Of a stretch of 64,000 nucleotides of DNA, positions 42,485-52,148 are shown piece by piece. The position numbers and the translations under genes were made by a program. The notes under the pieces are model-generated. The model did no database searches, was not told the origin of the DNA, and was given only the letters and a program-made list of their open reading frames with translations. Numbering within the stretch: position 1 is the first letter of the stretch; every line of letters starts with the position of its first letter. The stretch is from Lewinellaceae bacterium (GTDB taxonomy: Bacteria; Bacteroidota; Bacteroidia; Chitinophagales; Saprospiraceae): positions 71,460 to 135,459 of the forward strand of contig JACJYM010000008.1 in the NCBI GenBank assembly GCA_020636155.1. The letters run 5' to 3'.

Positions 42485-45124
42485 ATGAGAACAATTTACA
42501 CATTACTTTTGTGCATTCTATTTACGTACTCTCTATCGGCGCAGTCCATGCTTACTGGAACGGTAGTTGATGATAATTCTAATGACCCACTCATAGGGGC
42601 ATCAGTTTACATTCAAAGTTTATCATTGGGAACCATTACGGATGTTAATGGTATGTTTAAGCTTCAAGGTGTTAAAGTCGGCACCCATGAGGTAGAGGTT
42701 TCCTACGTAGGTTACCAAACTATGAAAGTTATGGTAACTGTCAATGGCAACAATGTGGACATGGGTTACCTAAAATTAAATTCTGGCGGACTTGGATTGG
42801 ATGAGGTTGTTGTGACAGGGGTTATTGACTTTGCAAGGGACAGAAAAACACCGGTTGCTGTATCTACAATTAAAGCGTCAGAAATTGCTTTAAAATCTGG
42901 TAATCAGGAATTTCCAGAAATTATGAAACTTACACCTTCAGTTTTTACTTCTAAATCTGGTGGAGGATTTGGTGACTCAAGAATGAACTTGAGAGGTTTT
43001 GACCAATCTAATACGGCATTCTTAATTAATGGTCAACCAATTAACGGAATGGAAGATGGTAAAATGTATTGGTCAAATTGGCAGGGAGTACTTGATGTAG
43101 CCAATGCGATTCAGGTTCAACGTGGTCTTGGATCTTCTAAATTAGCAATTTCATCTGTAGGTGGTACGATAAATATTGTTACAAAAACAATTGATAGTAA
43201 AAAAGGTGGTTTTGTGCAAACAATGCTTGGAAATAATGGGTATCAAAAACAATCTGCTTATTACTCTACTGGCTTATCAAGTAGCGGTTGGGCATTTTCA
43301 GCTTTGTTAGGAAATTGGTCAGGAAACGGTTATAACGATTACATGTCAGGAAGTGGCCAAACTTATTTCGCTTCAGTAGGATATGTACCAAATGCATCAC
43401 ACAGCTTTAACTTTTTGGTGACGGGAGCTCCTCAAAGACACTATCAAAGAGATAGATACACTATTCAAACATACTTAGACAAAGGTGCAAATAGTCAAGA
43501 GGATCCTCTAAATCCAGAACCATATACAAGATTTAATAACTCTTGGGGTTCATTAGATGGAGAATTTTATAATACTGGAGGAAATTATTACCATAAGCCG
43601 ATCATGAACTTGAGCTGGGATTGGACAATTGATAATGCGTCCTCACTTTCAACCGTAGTTTATGGCTCATGGGGTAGAGGAGGATCAATAGGAATGAGAA
43701 GCTATGCTTGGCAAGGGTCAAATTATTATGAATTAGACTCTGTTTATGCATATAACACTTCGATTGCTGACGGGGTTGGACATAGAAAAGGAGGTCCAAC
43801 TGATATCATTAGATCAAGTGTTAATGAACATAGTTGGTTCGGTATCGTAAGTAATTATGGCAGAAAAATCAATGAAAACATAAGTTTCAATATCGGTTTT
43901 GACGGTAGAAGATATCATGGTGAACATTATAGAAGAGTCGTTAATTTCCTTGGTCTTAAAGGATGGGATGATGATACTAATAATGTACAATTAGGTAATG
44001 ACTATGTAGTAACTGAAGCTTATAGCACTGACCCTTGGGCAGCTACATTCCATAACACACCAAGAAATCAAAGAATTGGATATGACAATCCTGAAAACAT
44101 CCGTTACATGGGTGGATTTGGACAATTGGAATATTCTAATAATAATTTATCTGCATTTGTTCAAGGAGCATATTCAACTCAGTCTAATCAAAGATTTGAT
44201 TATTTTAATTACGATGCAGATAATATTTCTTCTGAAAAAGTAGTAAACTCGGGTTATAATGTAAAAGTTGGTGCAAACTACAACATCAATGAGCAGAACA
44301 ATGTATTCATTAATGCTGGTAAATATTCAAGACAACCATTTCAGGATAACATGTTCTTGAACTTTAGAAATAATGTAAATCCATTGTTGACAAATGAAAA
44401 TATCACTGGTATAGAGGTGGGTTATGGTTATAGAGCAGAAAAGGCTGCATTTAACTTAAACGTATATCGTACAGAATGGGCTGATAGAGTACTAAGTGGT
44501 AGCTTGAGTGCTGACGATGGATTTTATCAATATCAAGGTGTTACTCAGTTACACATGGGTGTAGAATTAGATTTCAACGTAAAACCAGCAGATAATTTTA
44601 TGGTTAAAGGTTTTGCTTCAATCGGTGATTGGAAATATAGCGGTAATGCTACACAAACAGTCTATGATGCAGACTTAAATGTAGTGTCTGATGGTGATCC
44701 ATTGTATTTAGATGGTGTGAAGGTAGGAGATGCAGCTCAGACTACCTTTGGATTAGGTCTTAGATATGATGCAACTGAAAGACTTAGCTTTGATACTGAT
44801 TGGAATTCATATAATAACTTGTATGCAGGATTCCTTCCTACTGACAGTGAATTCAGAACTGCAGACAATAGAGGTTCTGTGAAATTGCCTTCATTTAATT
44901 TAATAGATTTAGGTGCCACTTACAAGTGGAAAATTTCAGATTCTAATACGTTAACTTTTAGAATGAATATTAATAACTTATTCGATAAAACATATATCGC
45001 TGAGTCATTAACTAATAAACATGCGGAAACAGGAGTAGCTACATACGATGGCTTAAATGTAAATAACCAAGTTTATTTTGGATTTGGTAGAACTTGGAAC
45101 TTTAGCACAAGGCTAAGTTTCTAA
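42485..45124 (+). CDS. TonB-dependent outer-membrane receptor with N-terminal CarboxypepD_reg-like domain
   Basis: An 879-residue outer-membrane receptor. Signal peptide about 1-19 (YSLSAQ). A carboxypeptidase-regulatory-like domain spans about 22-95 (LTGTVVDDNSNDPLIGASVYI), then a TonB-box-like LDEVVVTGVID near 105, the plug (about 112-235, with MNLRGFDQSNTAFLINGQPI) and a 22-strand-type barrel ending in the aromatic FSTRLSF. No SusD partner follows, so it resembles an iron-complex or small-ligand receptor rather than a SusC glycan receptor. It stands as a single gene between its promoter and the terminator at 45144. Confidence 0.92.
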   Translation: MRTIYTLLLCILFTYSLSAQSMLTGTVVDDNSNDPLIGASVYIQSLSLGTITDVNGMFKLQGVKVGTHEVEVSYVGYQTMKVMVTVNGNNVDMGYLKLNSGGLGLDEVVVTGVIDFARDRKTPVAVSTIKASEIALKSGNQEFPEIMKLTPSVFTSKSGGGFGDSRMNLRGFDQSNTAFLINGQPINGMEDGKMYWSNWQGVLDVANAIQVQRGLGSSKLAISSVGGTINIVTKTIDSKKGGFVQTMLGNNGYQKQSAYYSTGLSSSGWAFSALLGNWSGNGYNDYMSGSGQTYFASVGYVPNASHSFNFLVTGAPQRHYQRDRYTIQTYLDKGANSQEDPLNPEPYTRFNNSWGSLDGEFYNTGGNYYHKPIMNLSWDWTIDNASSLSTVVYGSWGRGGSIGMRSYAWQGSNYYELDSVYAYNTSIADGVGHRKGGPTDIIRSSVNEHSWFGIVSNYGRKINENISFNIGFDGRRYHGEHYRRVVNFLGLKGWDDDTNNVQLGNDYVVTEAYSTDPWAATFHNTPRNQRIGYDNPENIRYMGGFGQLEYSNNNLSAFVQGAYSTQSNQRFDYFNYDADNISSEKVVNSGYNVKVGANYNINEQNNVFINAGKYSRQPFQDNMFLNFRNNVNPLLTNENITGIEVGYGYRAEKAAFNLNVYRTEWADRVLSGSLSADDGFYQYQGVTQLHMGVELDFNVKPADNFMVKGFASIGDWKYSGNATQTVYDADLNVVSDGDPLYLDGVKVGDAAQTTFGLGLRYDATERLSFDTDWNSYNNLYAGFLPTDSEFRTADNRGSVKLPSFNLIDLGATYKWKISDSNTLTFRMNINNLFDKTYIAESLTNKHAETGVATYDGLNVNNQVYFGFGRTWNFSTRLSF

Positions 45125-45143
45125 GAAAGTAGAATTAATTTTC

Positions 45144-45169
45144 AGAGGCTGTCTAAAAAGACAGCCTCT
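45144..45169 (+). terminator. Intrinsic terminator after the TonB receptor gene
   Basis: A perfect 10-bp stem AGAGGCTGTC/GACAGCCTCT with a TAAAAA loop, followed by TTTATTTCTTT, 19 bp after the stop codon. Confidence 0.88.
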
Positions 45170-45219
45170 TTTATTTCTTTCCCACATTTTTTGTAATTTG
45201 CCCCTCGTAATTGATAATT

Positions 45220-46539
45220 ATGATTATGTCGCAAATTGTATTTATTCTCCTCGTCATTACAGTCGCTTTTTTATCAAAAAAGTTTTATGGTAGAGTCATT
45301 CGGAATATCAAACTGGGGAAAAAATATGATTTGAACCTAGACAAATCCAAAGCATGGAAAAATGTTTTTCTAATTGCTCTAGGACAGAAAAAAATGTTTA
45401 AACTCACCATTCCAGCTATATTTCACCTTTTTATTTATGTCGCCTTTGTCATTACACAGATCGAGCTTATAGAAATATTTGTAGACGGTCTCACTGGAAA
45501 TCATAGAACTTTTGCACCAGTTTTAGGAGGCTTTTACACCTTTGTCATCAGTTTTATCGAAATTTTGTCAATTCTAGCCTTCGTTTCAACCATAATATTT
45601 TTATACCGGCGTAATGCACTGAAAGTTCCGAGATTAGTTATGTCAGAGCTCAATGGGTGGCCCAAGCTCGATGCCAATCTAATACTCATCGGAGAGTTAT
45701 TATTGATCGTGGGAATATTTATGATGAATGGTGCCGACATGGTTCTTCAGTCACGAGGGGTAGAACATTATCACGTTACCGGTCAGTTTGCCGTAAGTAG
45801 TTGGCTGGGTCCTGCATTATTTGGTGGATTGTTAGACAACAACTTGGTTATATTAGAGAGGGCAGGCTGGTGGTTGCATATATTGGTGGTATTTGGCTTT
45901 GTGCTTTATTTGCCATTCTCAAAGCATTTGCACATTTTATTTGCATTTCCAAATGTCTATTTCTCGTCGCAAAAACCGAGAGGAGAGATGGATAATATGC
46001 CGGCCATCATGAACGAAGTAAAAAGTATGATGGGCATGCCGGTAGAAGTAGCTGAAGTATCTGAAGAACTTCCAGATTTTGGAGCTAATGACGTCATGGG
46101 TCTCAAATGGAAAAACATACTGGATGCCTATTCTTGCACAGAATGTGGTCGATGTACAGCTCAGTGTCCGGCCAATATGACTGGGAAAGCATTGTCGCCA
46201 AGACATATCATGATGTCCATTCGCGATAGAGCGAATGAAATTGGCGAAAATTTGGATAAGGGAACTCAAGACCGTGAAACATATAAAGATGGCAAATCAT
46301 TATTTGATTACATATCTCGTGAAGAAATACATGCTTGTACCACATGTAACGCTTGTGTAGAGGCCTGTCCTGTGTTAATCAATCCCTTAGAACCAATTTT
46401 AGAAATGCGTCGATACGAGATTTTATCTGAATCTACAGGTCCACAGGATTGGTTACCTATGTTCAATGCCATTGAAAACGGTGGTGCCGTATGGCAAATG
46501 AATGTGGATCGTGAGCATTGGATGACGGATGAGTCATGA
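45220..46539 (+). CDS. Membrane (4Fe-4S) oxidoreductase, HdrC/GlpC-like
   Basis: About 439 residues from ATG 45220 (ATG 45226 and TTG 45211 are alternatives). The N-terminal half has about five membrane segments with several His residues that may bind heme, like the NarI-type part of such proteins. The C-terminal half has two 4Fe-4S sites: CTECGRCTAQCP near 308 and CTTCNACVEACP near 374. In many Bacteroidota this gene is followed by a CCG-domain Fe-S partner; here thyA follows instead, 32 bp later. Electron donor and acceptor are unknown. Confidence 0.85.
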   Translation: MIMSQIVFILLVITVAFLSKKFYGRVIRNIKLGKKYDLNLDKSKAWKNVFLIALGQKKMFKLTIPAIFHLFIYVAFVITQIELIEIFVDGLTGNHRTFAPVLGGFYTFVISFIEILSILAFVSTIIFLYRRNALKVPRLVMSELNGWPKLDANLILIGELLLIVGIFMMNGADMVLQSRGVEHYHVTGQFAVSSWLGPALFGGLLDNNLVILERAGWWLHILVVFGFVLYLPFSKHLHILFAFPNVYFSSQKPRGEMDNMPAIMNEVKSMMGMPVEVAEVSEELPDFGANDVMGLKWKNILDAYSCTECGRCTAQCPANMTGKALSPRHIMMSIRDRANEIGENLDKGTQDRETYKDGKSLFDYISREEIHACTTCNACVEACPVLINPLEPILEMRRYEILSESTGPQDWLPMFNAIENGGAVWQMNVDREHWMTDES

Positions 46540-46571
46540 GTAATTTGAATAATTATAAATTTTAGAAATAA

Positions 46572-47366
46572 GTGAAGCAATACTTAGATTTATTGACCAC
46601 CATTCTTAGACAAGGCACTCAAAAGGAGGATCGAACAGGGACTGGTACCAAAAGTATTTTTGGTTATCAAATGAGGTTTGATCTCAATCAAGGTTTTCCG
46701 ATGCTGACTACTAAAAAACTTCATCTCAAATCCATAATCTACGAATTACTTTGGTTTTTAAAGGGTGATACGAATATTAAATATTTGAATGATCACGGCG
46801 TACGAATTTGGGATGAATGGGCTGATGAAAATGGAGACTTAGGGCCAGTCTACGGTAAACAATGGAGGTCTTGGGAGGCAAAAGATGGAAAGATAATTGA
46901 CCAAATCTCGAATGCCGTGGAGACCATTAAAAACAATCCTGACTCTCGTCGAATTATAGTAAACGCTTGGAATGTAGGAGATTTAAACGAAATGGCGTTG
47001 ACTCCATGTCATGCCATATTTCAGTTTTATGTCGCCGATGGGAAGTTGTCGTGTCAACTTTACCAGCGATCAGCAGATGTTTTTTTAGGAGTACCATTTA
47101 ATATCGCATCGTATGCATTACTGACGTTGATGATGGCGCAAGTATGCAACCTAGGAGTTGGAGAGTTCATTCATTCATTCGGAGATGTTCATCTTTATAA
47201 TAACCATATTGAACAAGCAAAATTACAACTATCTAGGTCTCCTTTTTCCTTGCCTAAAATGGAATTAAATCCAAATATTAGAGATATATTTGATTTTAAA
47301 TTTGAAGATTTCAATCTAGTAGATTATCAATTTCACCCTCACATTAGAGCTCAGGTAGCGGTATAA
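46572..47366 (+). CDS. thyA: Thymidylate synthase
   Basis: A 264-residue enzyme methylating dUMP to dTMP with methylene-tetrahydrofolate; length equals the E. coli enzyme. Catalytic Cys146 lies in LTPCHAIFQFYV. QRSADVFLGVPFNIASYALL and the C-terminal HPHIRAQVAV match closely. The start is GTG. With tdk in the same window, both de novo and salvage routes to dTMP are present. Confidence 0.97.
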   Translation: MKQYLDLLTTILRQGTQKEDRTGTGTKSIFGYQMRFDLNQGFPMLTTKKLHLKSIIYELLWFLKGDTNIKYLNDHGVRIWDEWADENGDLGPVYGKQWRSWEAKDGKIIDQISNAVETIKNNPDSRRIIVNAWNVGDLNEMALTPCHAIFQFYVADGKLSCQLYQRSADVFLGVPFNIASYALLTLMMAQVCNLGVGEFIHSFGDVHLYNNHIEQAKLQLSRSPFSLPKMELNPNIRDIFDFKFEDFNLVDYQFHPHIRAQVAV

Positions 47367-47430
47367 AAAGTATTAAAATTAGTTTGTTTATTTAGAAGGA
47401 ATCTAAATAAAATTTCATATTAAAAATATA

Positions 47431-47461
47431 TTGTTATATAGATTCCTGAGTTTTATTTTTG
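47431..47461 (+). promoter_or_regulatory. Promoter of the ACIII/oxidase operon
   Basis: TTG at 47431-47433, a 20-bp spacer, and TATTTTTG at 47454-47461. The expected RNA start is about 60 bases before actA. It is the only good promoter I see ahead of the 15-gene run. Confidence 0.5.
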
Positions 47462-47528
47462 CAGCGTTAAGATTGTGTTAAAATTAACAATGCTTTAGTA
47501 ATCAATAGTTTATACAATAACGAAAAAT

Positions 47529-48938
47529 ATGATGAAATCTAATCATCTAAGAAGGTTTGGGTTTTTGCTGGTATTCGCCTTTGGAATACTATTCGCAGCT
47601 CAAGCCCAGGTCAGTGCCGACGCCGGCAAAACTCTCTTTAAAAATTATTGTGCTTCTTGTCATGCTAAAGACATGAAATCAGCGGCCACAGGTCCAGCAT
47701 TAGCTGGAGCTCAAGAAAGATGGGCTGATGACGAAGCACTTTATAATTGGATTAGGAACTCGCAAGGAATGATTGCCTCTGGTAATCCTAGGGCAGTGGA
47801 GCTTTGGAATCAATACAAGCCTACGGTTATGACTGCATTTCCTGATTTGACAGATGATGAGATAGGCTCATTGCTAGCATTTATCAATGGTACAGCGGAT
47901 GGTTCGTTGGGTCCAAAAAAAGAAGTTGGTAGTGATATCTCTGCTTCTAGTACTGTATCGAAATCTAGCAGCAATTGGTTATACTATTTGCTTTTTGCGG
48001 GATTGGCCGTATTGGCATTTATCTTAGCAAGGATAATCAACAGTCTTAATAAAATCGAGGCTTTAAAAGAGGGTAAAAAATACCATGACAAAACGGTCAT
48101 GGAGACCATTTTCTCTAAGGGTTTCGTGAGCTTTTTGGTTTTTGCATTGGTGATAATAGGTGTCTATTTCTTAGCAACTAATGCCATGCATCTAGGAAGA
48201 CAACAAGGATATCAACCGGATCAACCGATTAAATTTTCACATGCGACTCACGCTGGTGTAAATAAGATTGATTGTCAATATTGTCATGATGGAGCAAGAA
48301 GGTCAAAGCATTCTGTAATTCCTTCGGCTAGCACTTGTATGAACTGCCACAGAGCCATCAAGAAAGGTTCGAAATATGGGACTGCTGAAATTACAAAAAT
48401 ATATGCATCCATCGGTTACAACCCAATCACGAATACTTATATCCAAAACTACGAAAACTACCCTCAAGATAGCATCAAAGCGGTATATTCAGAATGGATA
48501 TCTCAGAATTATGTAGAAGATAATGAACTAGCAGCGATTGATGCTGAGGGACAACTTTTTGTAGATAACCAGTGGAGTGATATCGTGGCGAGCTTAACGA
48601 ATAATGTTAAGAAACAAGTACAGGGCCCGATTGAATGGACAAGAATTCACAATCTTCCTGACCACGTTTATTTTAATCACTCACAGCACGTAACCGTTGG
48701 TAAATTGGAATGCCAAACTTGTCATGGAAAAGTGGAGGAGATGGAAGTCGTAGAGCAAGCCTCTCCATTATCAATGGGATGGTGTATTAACTGTCACAGA
48801 CAAACAGCCGTTCAATTTGCCAATAATCCATACTACGACAGTTATCAAGCTTTTCATGATGAAATGAAAGCAGGACAAATCGAGAAGGTGACCGTGGCAG
48901 ACATCGGAGGTCTTGAGTGCCAAAAATGTCATTATTAA
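47529..48938 (+). CDS. actA: Alternative complex III subunit A, multiheme cytochrome c
   Basis: A 469-residue exported cytochrome. Signal peptide about 1-27 (AAQAQ). A class-I cytochrome c domain comes first (CASCH near 40, about 30-125), then a membrane segment near 155-172 and another near 200-218. The C-terminal half has five CxxCH sites (CQYCH, CMNCH, CQTCH, CINCH, CQKCH), the pentaheme part of ActA. Six heme sites are visible in all. It should pass electrons from the ACIII Fe-S chain to cytochrome c or straight to the oxidase. First gene of the operon. Confidence 0.93.
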   Translation: MMKSNHLRRFGFLLVFAFGILFAAQAQVSADAGKTLFKNYCASCHAKDMKSAATGPALAGAQERWADDEALYNWIRNSQGMIASGNPRAVELWNQYKPTVMTAFPDLTDDEIGSLLAFINGTADGSLGPKKEVGSDISASSTVSKSSSNWLYYLLFAGLAVLAFILARIINSLNKIEALKEGKKYHDKTVMETIFSKGFVSFLVFALVIIGVYFLATNAMHLGRQQGYQPDQPIKFSHATHAGVNKIDCQYCHDGARRSKHSVIPSASTCMNCHRAIKKGSKYGTAEITKIYASIGYNPITNTYIQNYENYPQDSIKAVYSEWISQNYVEDNELAAIDAEGQLFVDNQWSDIVASLTNNVKKQVQGPIEWTRIHNLPDHVYFNHSQHVTVGKLECQTCHGKVEEMEVVEQASPLSMGWCINCHRQTAVQFANNPYYDSYQAFHDEMKAGQIEKVTVADIGGLECQKCHY

Positions 48939-48964
48939 TTTGAATCACATTGGAAAAGTACAAT

Positions 48965-51900
48965 ATGAAAAATAATAAGAATATCTGGATCGGAGAAAAA
49001 GACCTAACACAACAGGAGGAGTTTCTAAATGAGCTGGATCAGGAAAAATCTTTGATGAATCTTGAAAGCACGGCAGATTCGTTGCCTAGCATGAAAGGAA
49101 ATCGTCGTGATTTTCTGAAAGTTATGGGATTTGGAATAGGTGCAGCCACTATTGCTGCAGGATGTGATATTCCTGTGAAAAGAGCCATTCCTTATGTTGT
49201 AAAGCCTGACACGATTGTACCAGGTGTCGCAAATTATTATGCTTCCACCTATGTGAATGGTGGCGATTATTGCTCTGTTTTGGTAAAAACTAGAGAAGGA
49301 AGGCCTATTAAAATTGAAGGTAATATTTCTTCTAATGTTACCAAGGGTGGAACAAGTGCCAGAACACAAGCTTCGGTATTATCACTGTATGATACCAATA
49401 GATATAGAGAACCTCAAAAATCAAATGAAGGTGTTTTTGGTTCGATGACTTGGTCTGAACTAGATAAAATGGTTATGGATGCATTGTCTAGCTCTGCATC
49501 AATAAAACTTCTTTCGAATACCATTATGTCACCTATGACCTTTAAAGCGATCGAAGATTTTAAAGCGAAATATCCAAATGTTGAATTGGTAAGTTATGAC
49601 CCAGTTTCATTTCATGGTGCCTTGACGGCAAATGAGAAGTCATTTGGAGAAAGGGTCATGCCGGACTATAGATTCGATAAAGCCGATTATATTGTGAGTT
49701 TCGGTGCTGATTTTCTTGGTACATGGTTGTCACCTATAGAATTTGCGAAAGATTATGCTTCTAAAAGAGTCATGAAAAATAGCAAAAATGCCAAGATGTC
49801 TCGACACGTGCAGGTCGAATCACACATGTCGATGACCGGTTCTAATGCAGATAACAGGATATTAGTAAAACCATCTGAGCAAGGTGCAGCCATCGCTCAG
49901 TTATACAATAGTGTGGTAGGTGGTTCAGCACCGACATCAGGATTAAACGAAAAAGCAAAAGAAGCCTTAACGAAAGTTGCACAGCAATTAAAACAAAATG
50001 CTGGTAAGTCGATAGTCGTCTCTGCATCAAATAATGTGGATGAGCAGTTGATGGTGAATGCAATCAACCAAGCCTTGTCTAACTATGGCAACACTATGAT
50101 GATGGCAAGTGCTTCACTGCAAAGAACTGGTGACGATGCCAAGCTAATGTCATTGATAAAAGAAATGAACGCCGGCAGCGTGTCTACTTTAGTTGTTTTA
50201 GATTGTAATCCAGCTTATGATTGTGCCTATTCAAGTGATTTTGTAAAAGGGTTGTCAAAAGTGAAAACGAAAGTAGCCGTAAGTTATTCAGCGAATGAAA
50301 CGAGTGTTTTGTGTGATTTAGTAGCTCCAAAGCACCACTATCTCGAAAGCTGGGGTGATGCCATGCCTAAAAAAGGTAGTTACAGTTTGATACAACCGAC
50401 GATAGCGCCTTTGTTCAGCACTAGACAGACTGAAGAAACCTTACTTAGATGGGCTGGTGTAGATATGTCTTCCGATGAGCAGCCGATGTATAGCTATTTG
50501 ACCAATAATTGGAAGAACAGCTTATTTGCGAGTCAGTCTAAATACTTGTCGTTTGATAATTTTATCAATAACACGCTGCATGATGGTGTTTTCATGTCTG
50601 CTCCTGGCAGCGAATTGTCATACAGTGAGGCAGGAATAAATTTTAGCAATGTAACGAAGCCTGCAAACTCAGAATTGGAGGTATCCTTTTTCGAGACCAT
50701 TGCGCAAGGAAATGGCGAATATTCTAATAACCCTTGGTTGATGGAAATGTCAGACCCTGTAGCGAGAACATCTTGGGGAAATTACTTGGCTATTCCAGTA
50801 CATTTTGATGGTTACAATAAAATGGTTGGTTTAAATGACCTAGACGATGGAGATTTAGTCAATATTACTATAAATGGAAAAGAATTAACGGTTGCTGTAG
50901 TGAAACAGTTTGGCCAAATGCCGGGAACCGTAGCTTTAGCCTTAGGTTATGGTAGAACTGAGGCCGGTGATTGTGGAACCGGTATCGGCGTAGACGTAAA
51001 TCCATTTACGAATCAAAACGGAAACACAAGTTATTACAGTGCAGATGTTCAATTAGGCTCGAGCCTTGGAAAGGAGAAGCACTATTCATGTGTTCAATAC
51101 CATCATACCTATGGTGTAAAAGCACTTGACAATGATGGAAATATGGTGAATGCCGATGAGCAAGCACTTGGAATGGCTTATGGGCAGGCTGGATATCAAG
51201 GAGCATTGACGGATAGATCAGTTGTATATACGACCAATCTTAAAGATTTAGGTGAGGAAGTGGAGAAAGTTCAGGAAAAGCGAAAAGATGCACAATTCCT
51301 TAACTCCAAGCAAATATATCGTGGCTTTGATGCCAAATATGAAAATGGCCATCACTGGGGGATGCATGTCGACTTAAATGCATGTATAGGTTGTGGTGCT
51401 TGTACCGTAGCTTGTATGGCAGAAAACAATGTACCTGTGGTCGGTAAAAAAGAGGTTTCGAGACATCACGAAATGGCTTGGTTGCGAATTGATCGATACT
51501 TCTATGGAGAGTTGGAAAATCCAAATACGGTTTATCATCCAATGATGTGTCAGCATTGCGATAATGCACCATGCGAAAACGTATGTCCTGTAAATGCGAC
51601 AAGCCACAGTACAGAGGGATTGAATCAGATGACATACAATAGATGTGTAGGTACGAGATACTGTGCCAACAACTGTCCTTACAAAGTAAGAAGATTCAAC
51701 TGGTTAGATTATACTACTGCGGATATATTCCCTGTCAACCAACCGACATTGAACGGTGAGAAAACGCCTTTTGGAGCAGATGACTTAACAAGAATGGTAC
51801 TAAATCCTGATGTTACAGTGAGGGTAAGAGGGGTCATCGAGAAATGTAGTTTCTGTGTTCAAAGATTGCAAGAGGGTAAATTAACCGCAAAGAAAGAGGG

Positions 51901-52114
51901 TAGAAAACTGAGAGATGCAGATGTAAAGTCAGCTTGTCAAACGGCATGTCCTACGGGTGCTATTACATTCGGAGACTTTAATAATAAAGGAGACGTATTA
52001 GATACTAAACTTCAGTCAGATTTGAATTATATCGCATTGGAGGAGATAAACGTAAGATCGTCAGTGACTTATACCATTAAAGTAAACAACAGAGACGAAT
52101 CAATTACGGCTTAA
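48965..52114 (+). CDS. actB: Alternative complex III subunit B, Fe-S protein
   Basis: About 1049 residues from ATG 48965; a TTG at 48950 is possible but less likely. A twin-arginine motif NRRDFLKVMGFG near 48-59 is followed by a hydrophobic stretch and a Cys, as usual in ActB. The middle is a molybdopterin-oxidoreductase-like region that in ActB has lost its cofactor. The C-terminal part is ferredoxin-like with four Cys clusters: CIGCGACTVACM, CQHCDNAPCENVCP, CVGTRYCANNCP and CSFCVQ with CQTACP. It carries electrons from the quinol site to the ActA hemes. Confidence 0.94.
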   Translation: MKNNKNIWIGEKDLTQQEEFLNELDQEKSLMNLESTADSLPSMKGNRRDFLKVMGFGIGAATIAAGCDIPVKRAIPYVVKPDTIVPGVANYYASTYVNGGDYCSVLVKTREGRPIKIEGNISSNVTKGGTSARTQASVLSLYDTNRYREPQKSNEGVFGSMTWSELDKMVMDALSSSASIKLLSNTIMSPMTFKAIEDFKAKYPNVELVSYDPVSFHGALTANEKSFGERVMPDYRFDKADYIVSFGADFLGTWLSPIEFAKDYASKRVMKNSKNAKMSRHVQVESHMSMTGSNADNRILVKPSEQGAAIAQLYNSVVGGSAPTSGLNEKAKEALTKVAQQLKQNAGKSIVVSASNNVDEQLMVNAINQALSNYGNTMMMASASLQRTGDDAKLMSLIKEMNAGSVSTLVVLDCNPAYDCAYSSDFVKGLSKVKTKVAVSYSANETSVLCDLVAPKHHYLESWGDAMPKKGSYSLIQPTIAPLFSTRQTEETLLRWAGVDMSSDEQPMYSYLTNNWKNSLFASQSKYLSFDNFINNTLHDGVFMSAPGSELSYSEAGINFSNVTKPANSELEVSFFETIAQGNGEYSNNPWLMEMSDPVARTSWGNYLAIPVHFDGYNKMVGLNDLDDGDLVNITINGKELTVAVVKQFGQMPGTVALALGYGRTEAGDCGTGIGVDVNPFTNQNGNTSYYSADVQLGSSLGKEKHYSCVQYHHTYGVKALDNDGNMVNADEQALGMAYGQAGYQGALTDRSVVYTTNLKDLGEEVEKVQEKRKDAQFLNSKQIYRGFDAKYENGHHWGMHVDLNACIGCGACTVACMAENNVPVVGKKEVSRHHEMAWLRIDRYFYGELENPNTVYHPMMCQHCDNAPCENVCPVNATSHSTEGLNQMTYNRCVGTRYCANNCPYKVRRFNWLDYTTADIFPVNQPTLNGEKTPFGADDLTRMVLNPDVTVRVRGVIEKCSFCVQRLQEGKLTAKKEGRKLRDADVKSACQTACPTGAITFGDFNNKGDVLDTKLQSDLNYIALEEINVRSSVTYTIKVNNRDESITA

Positions 52115-52148
52115 AAACATTAGAAAATCAATTTTAAAAATTAAATAA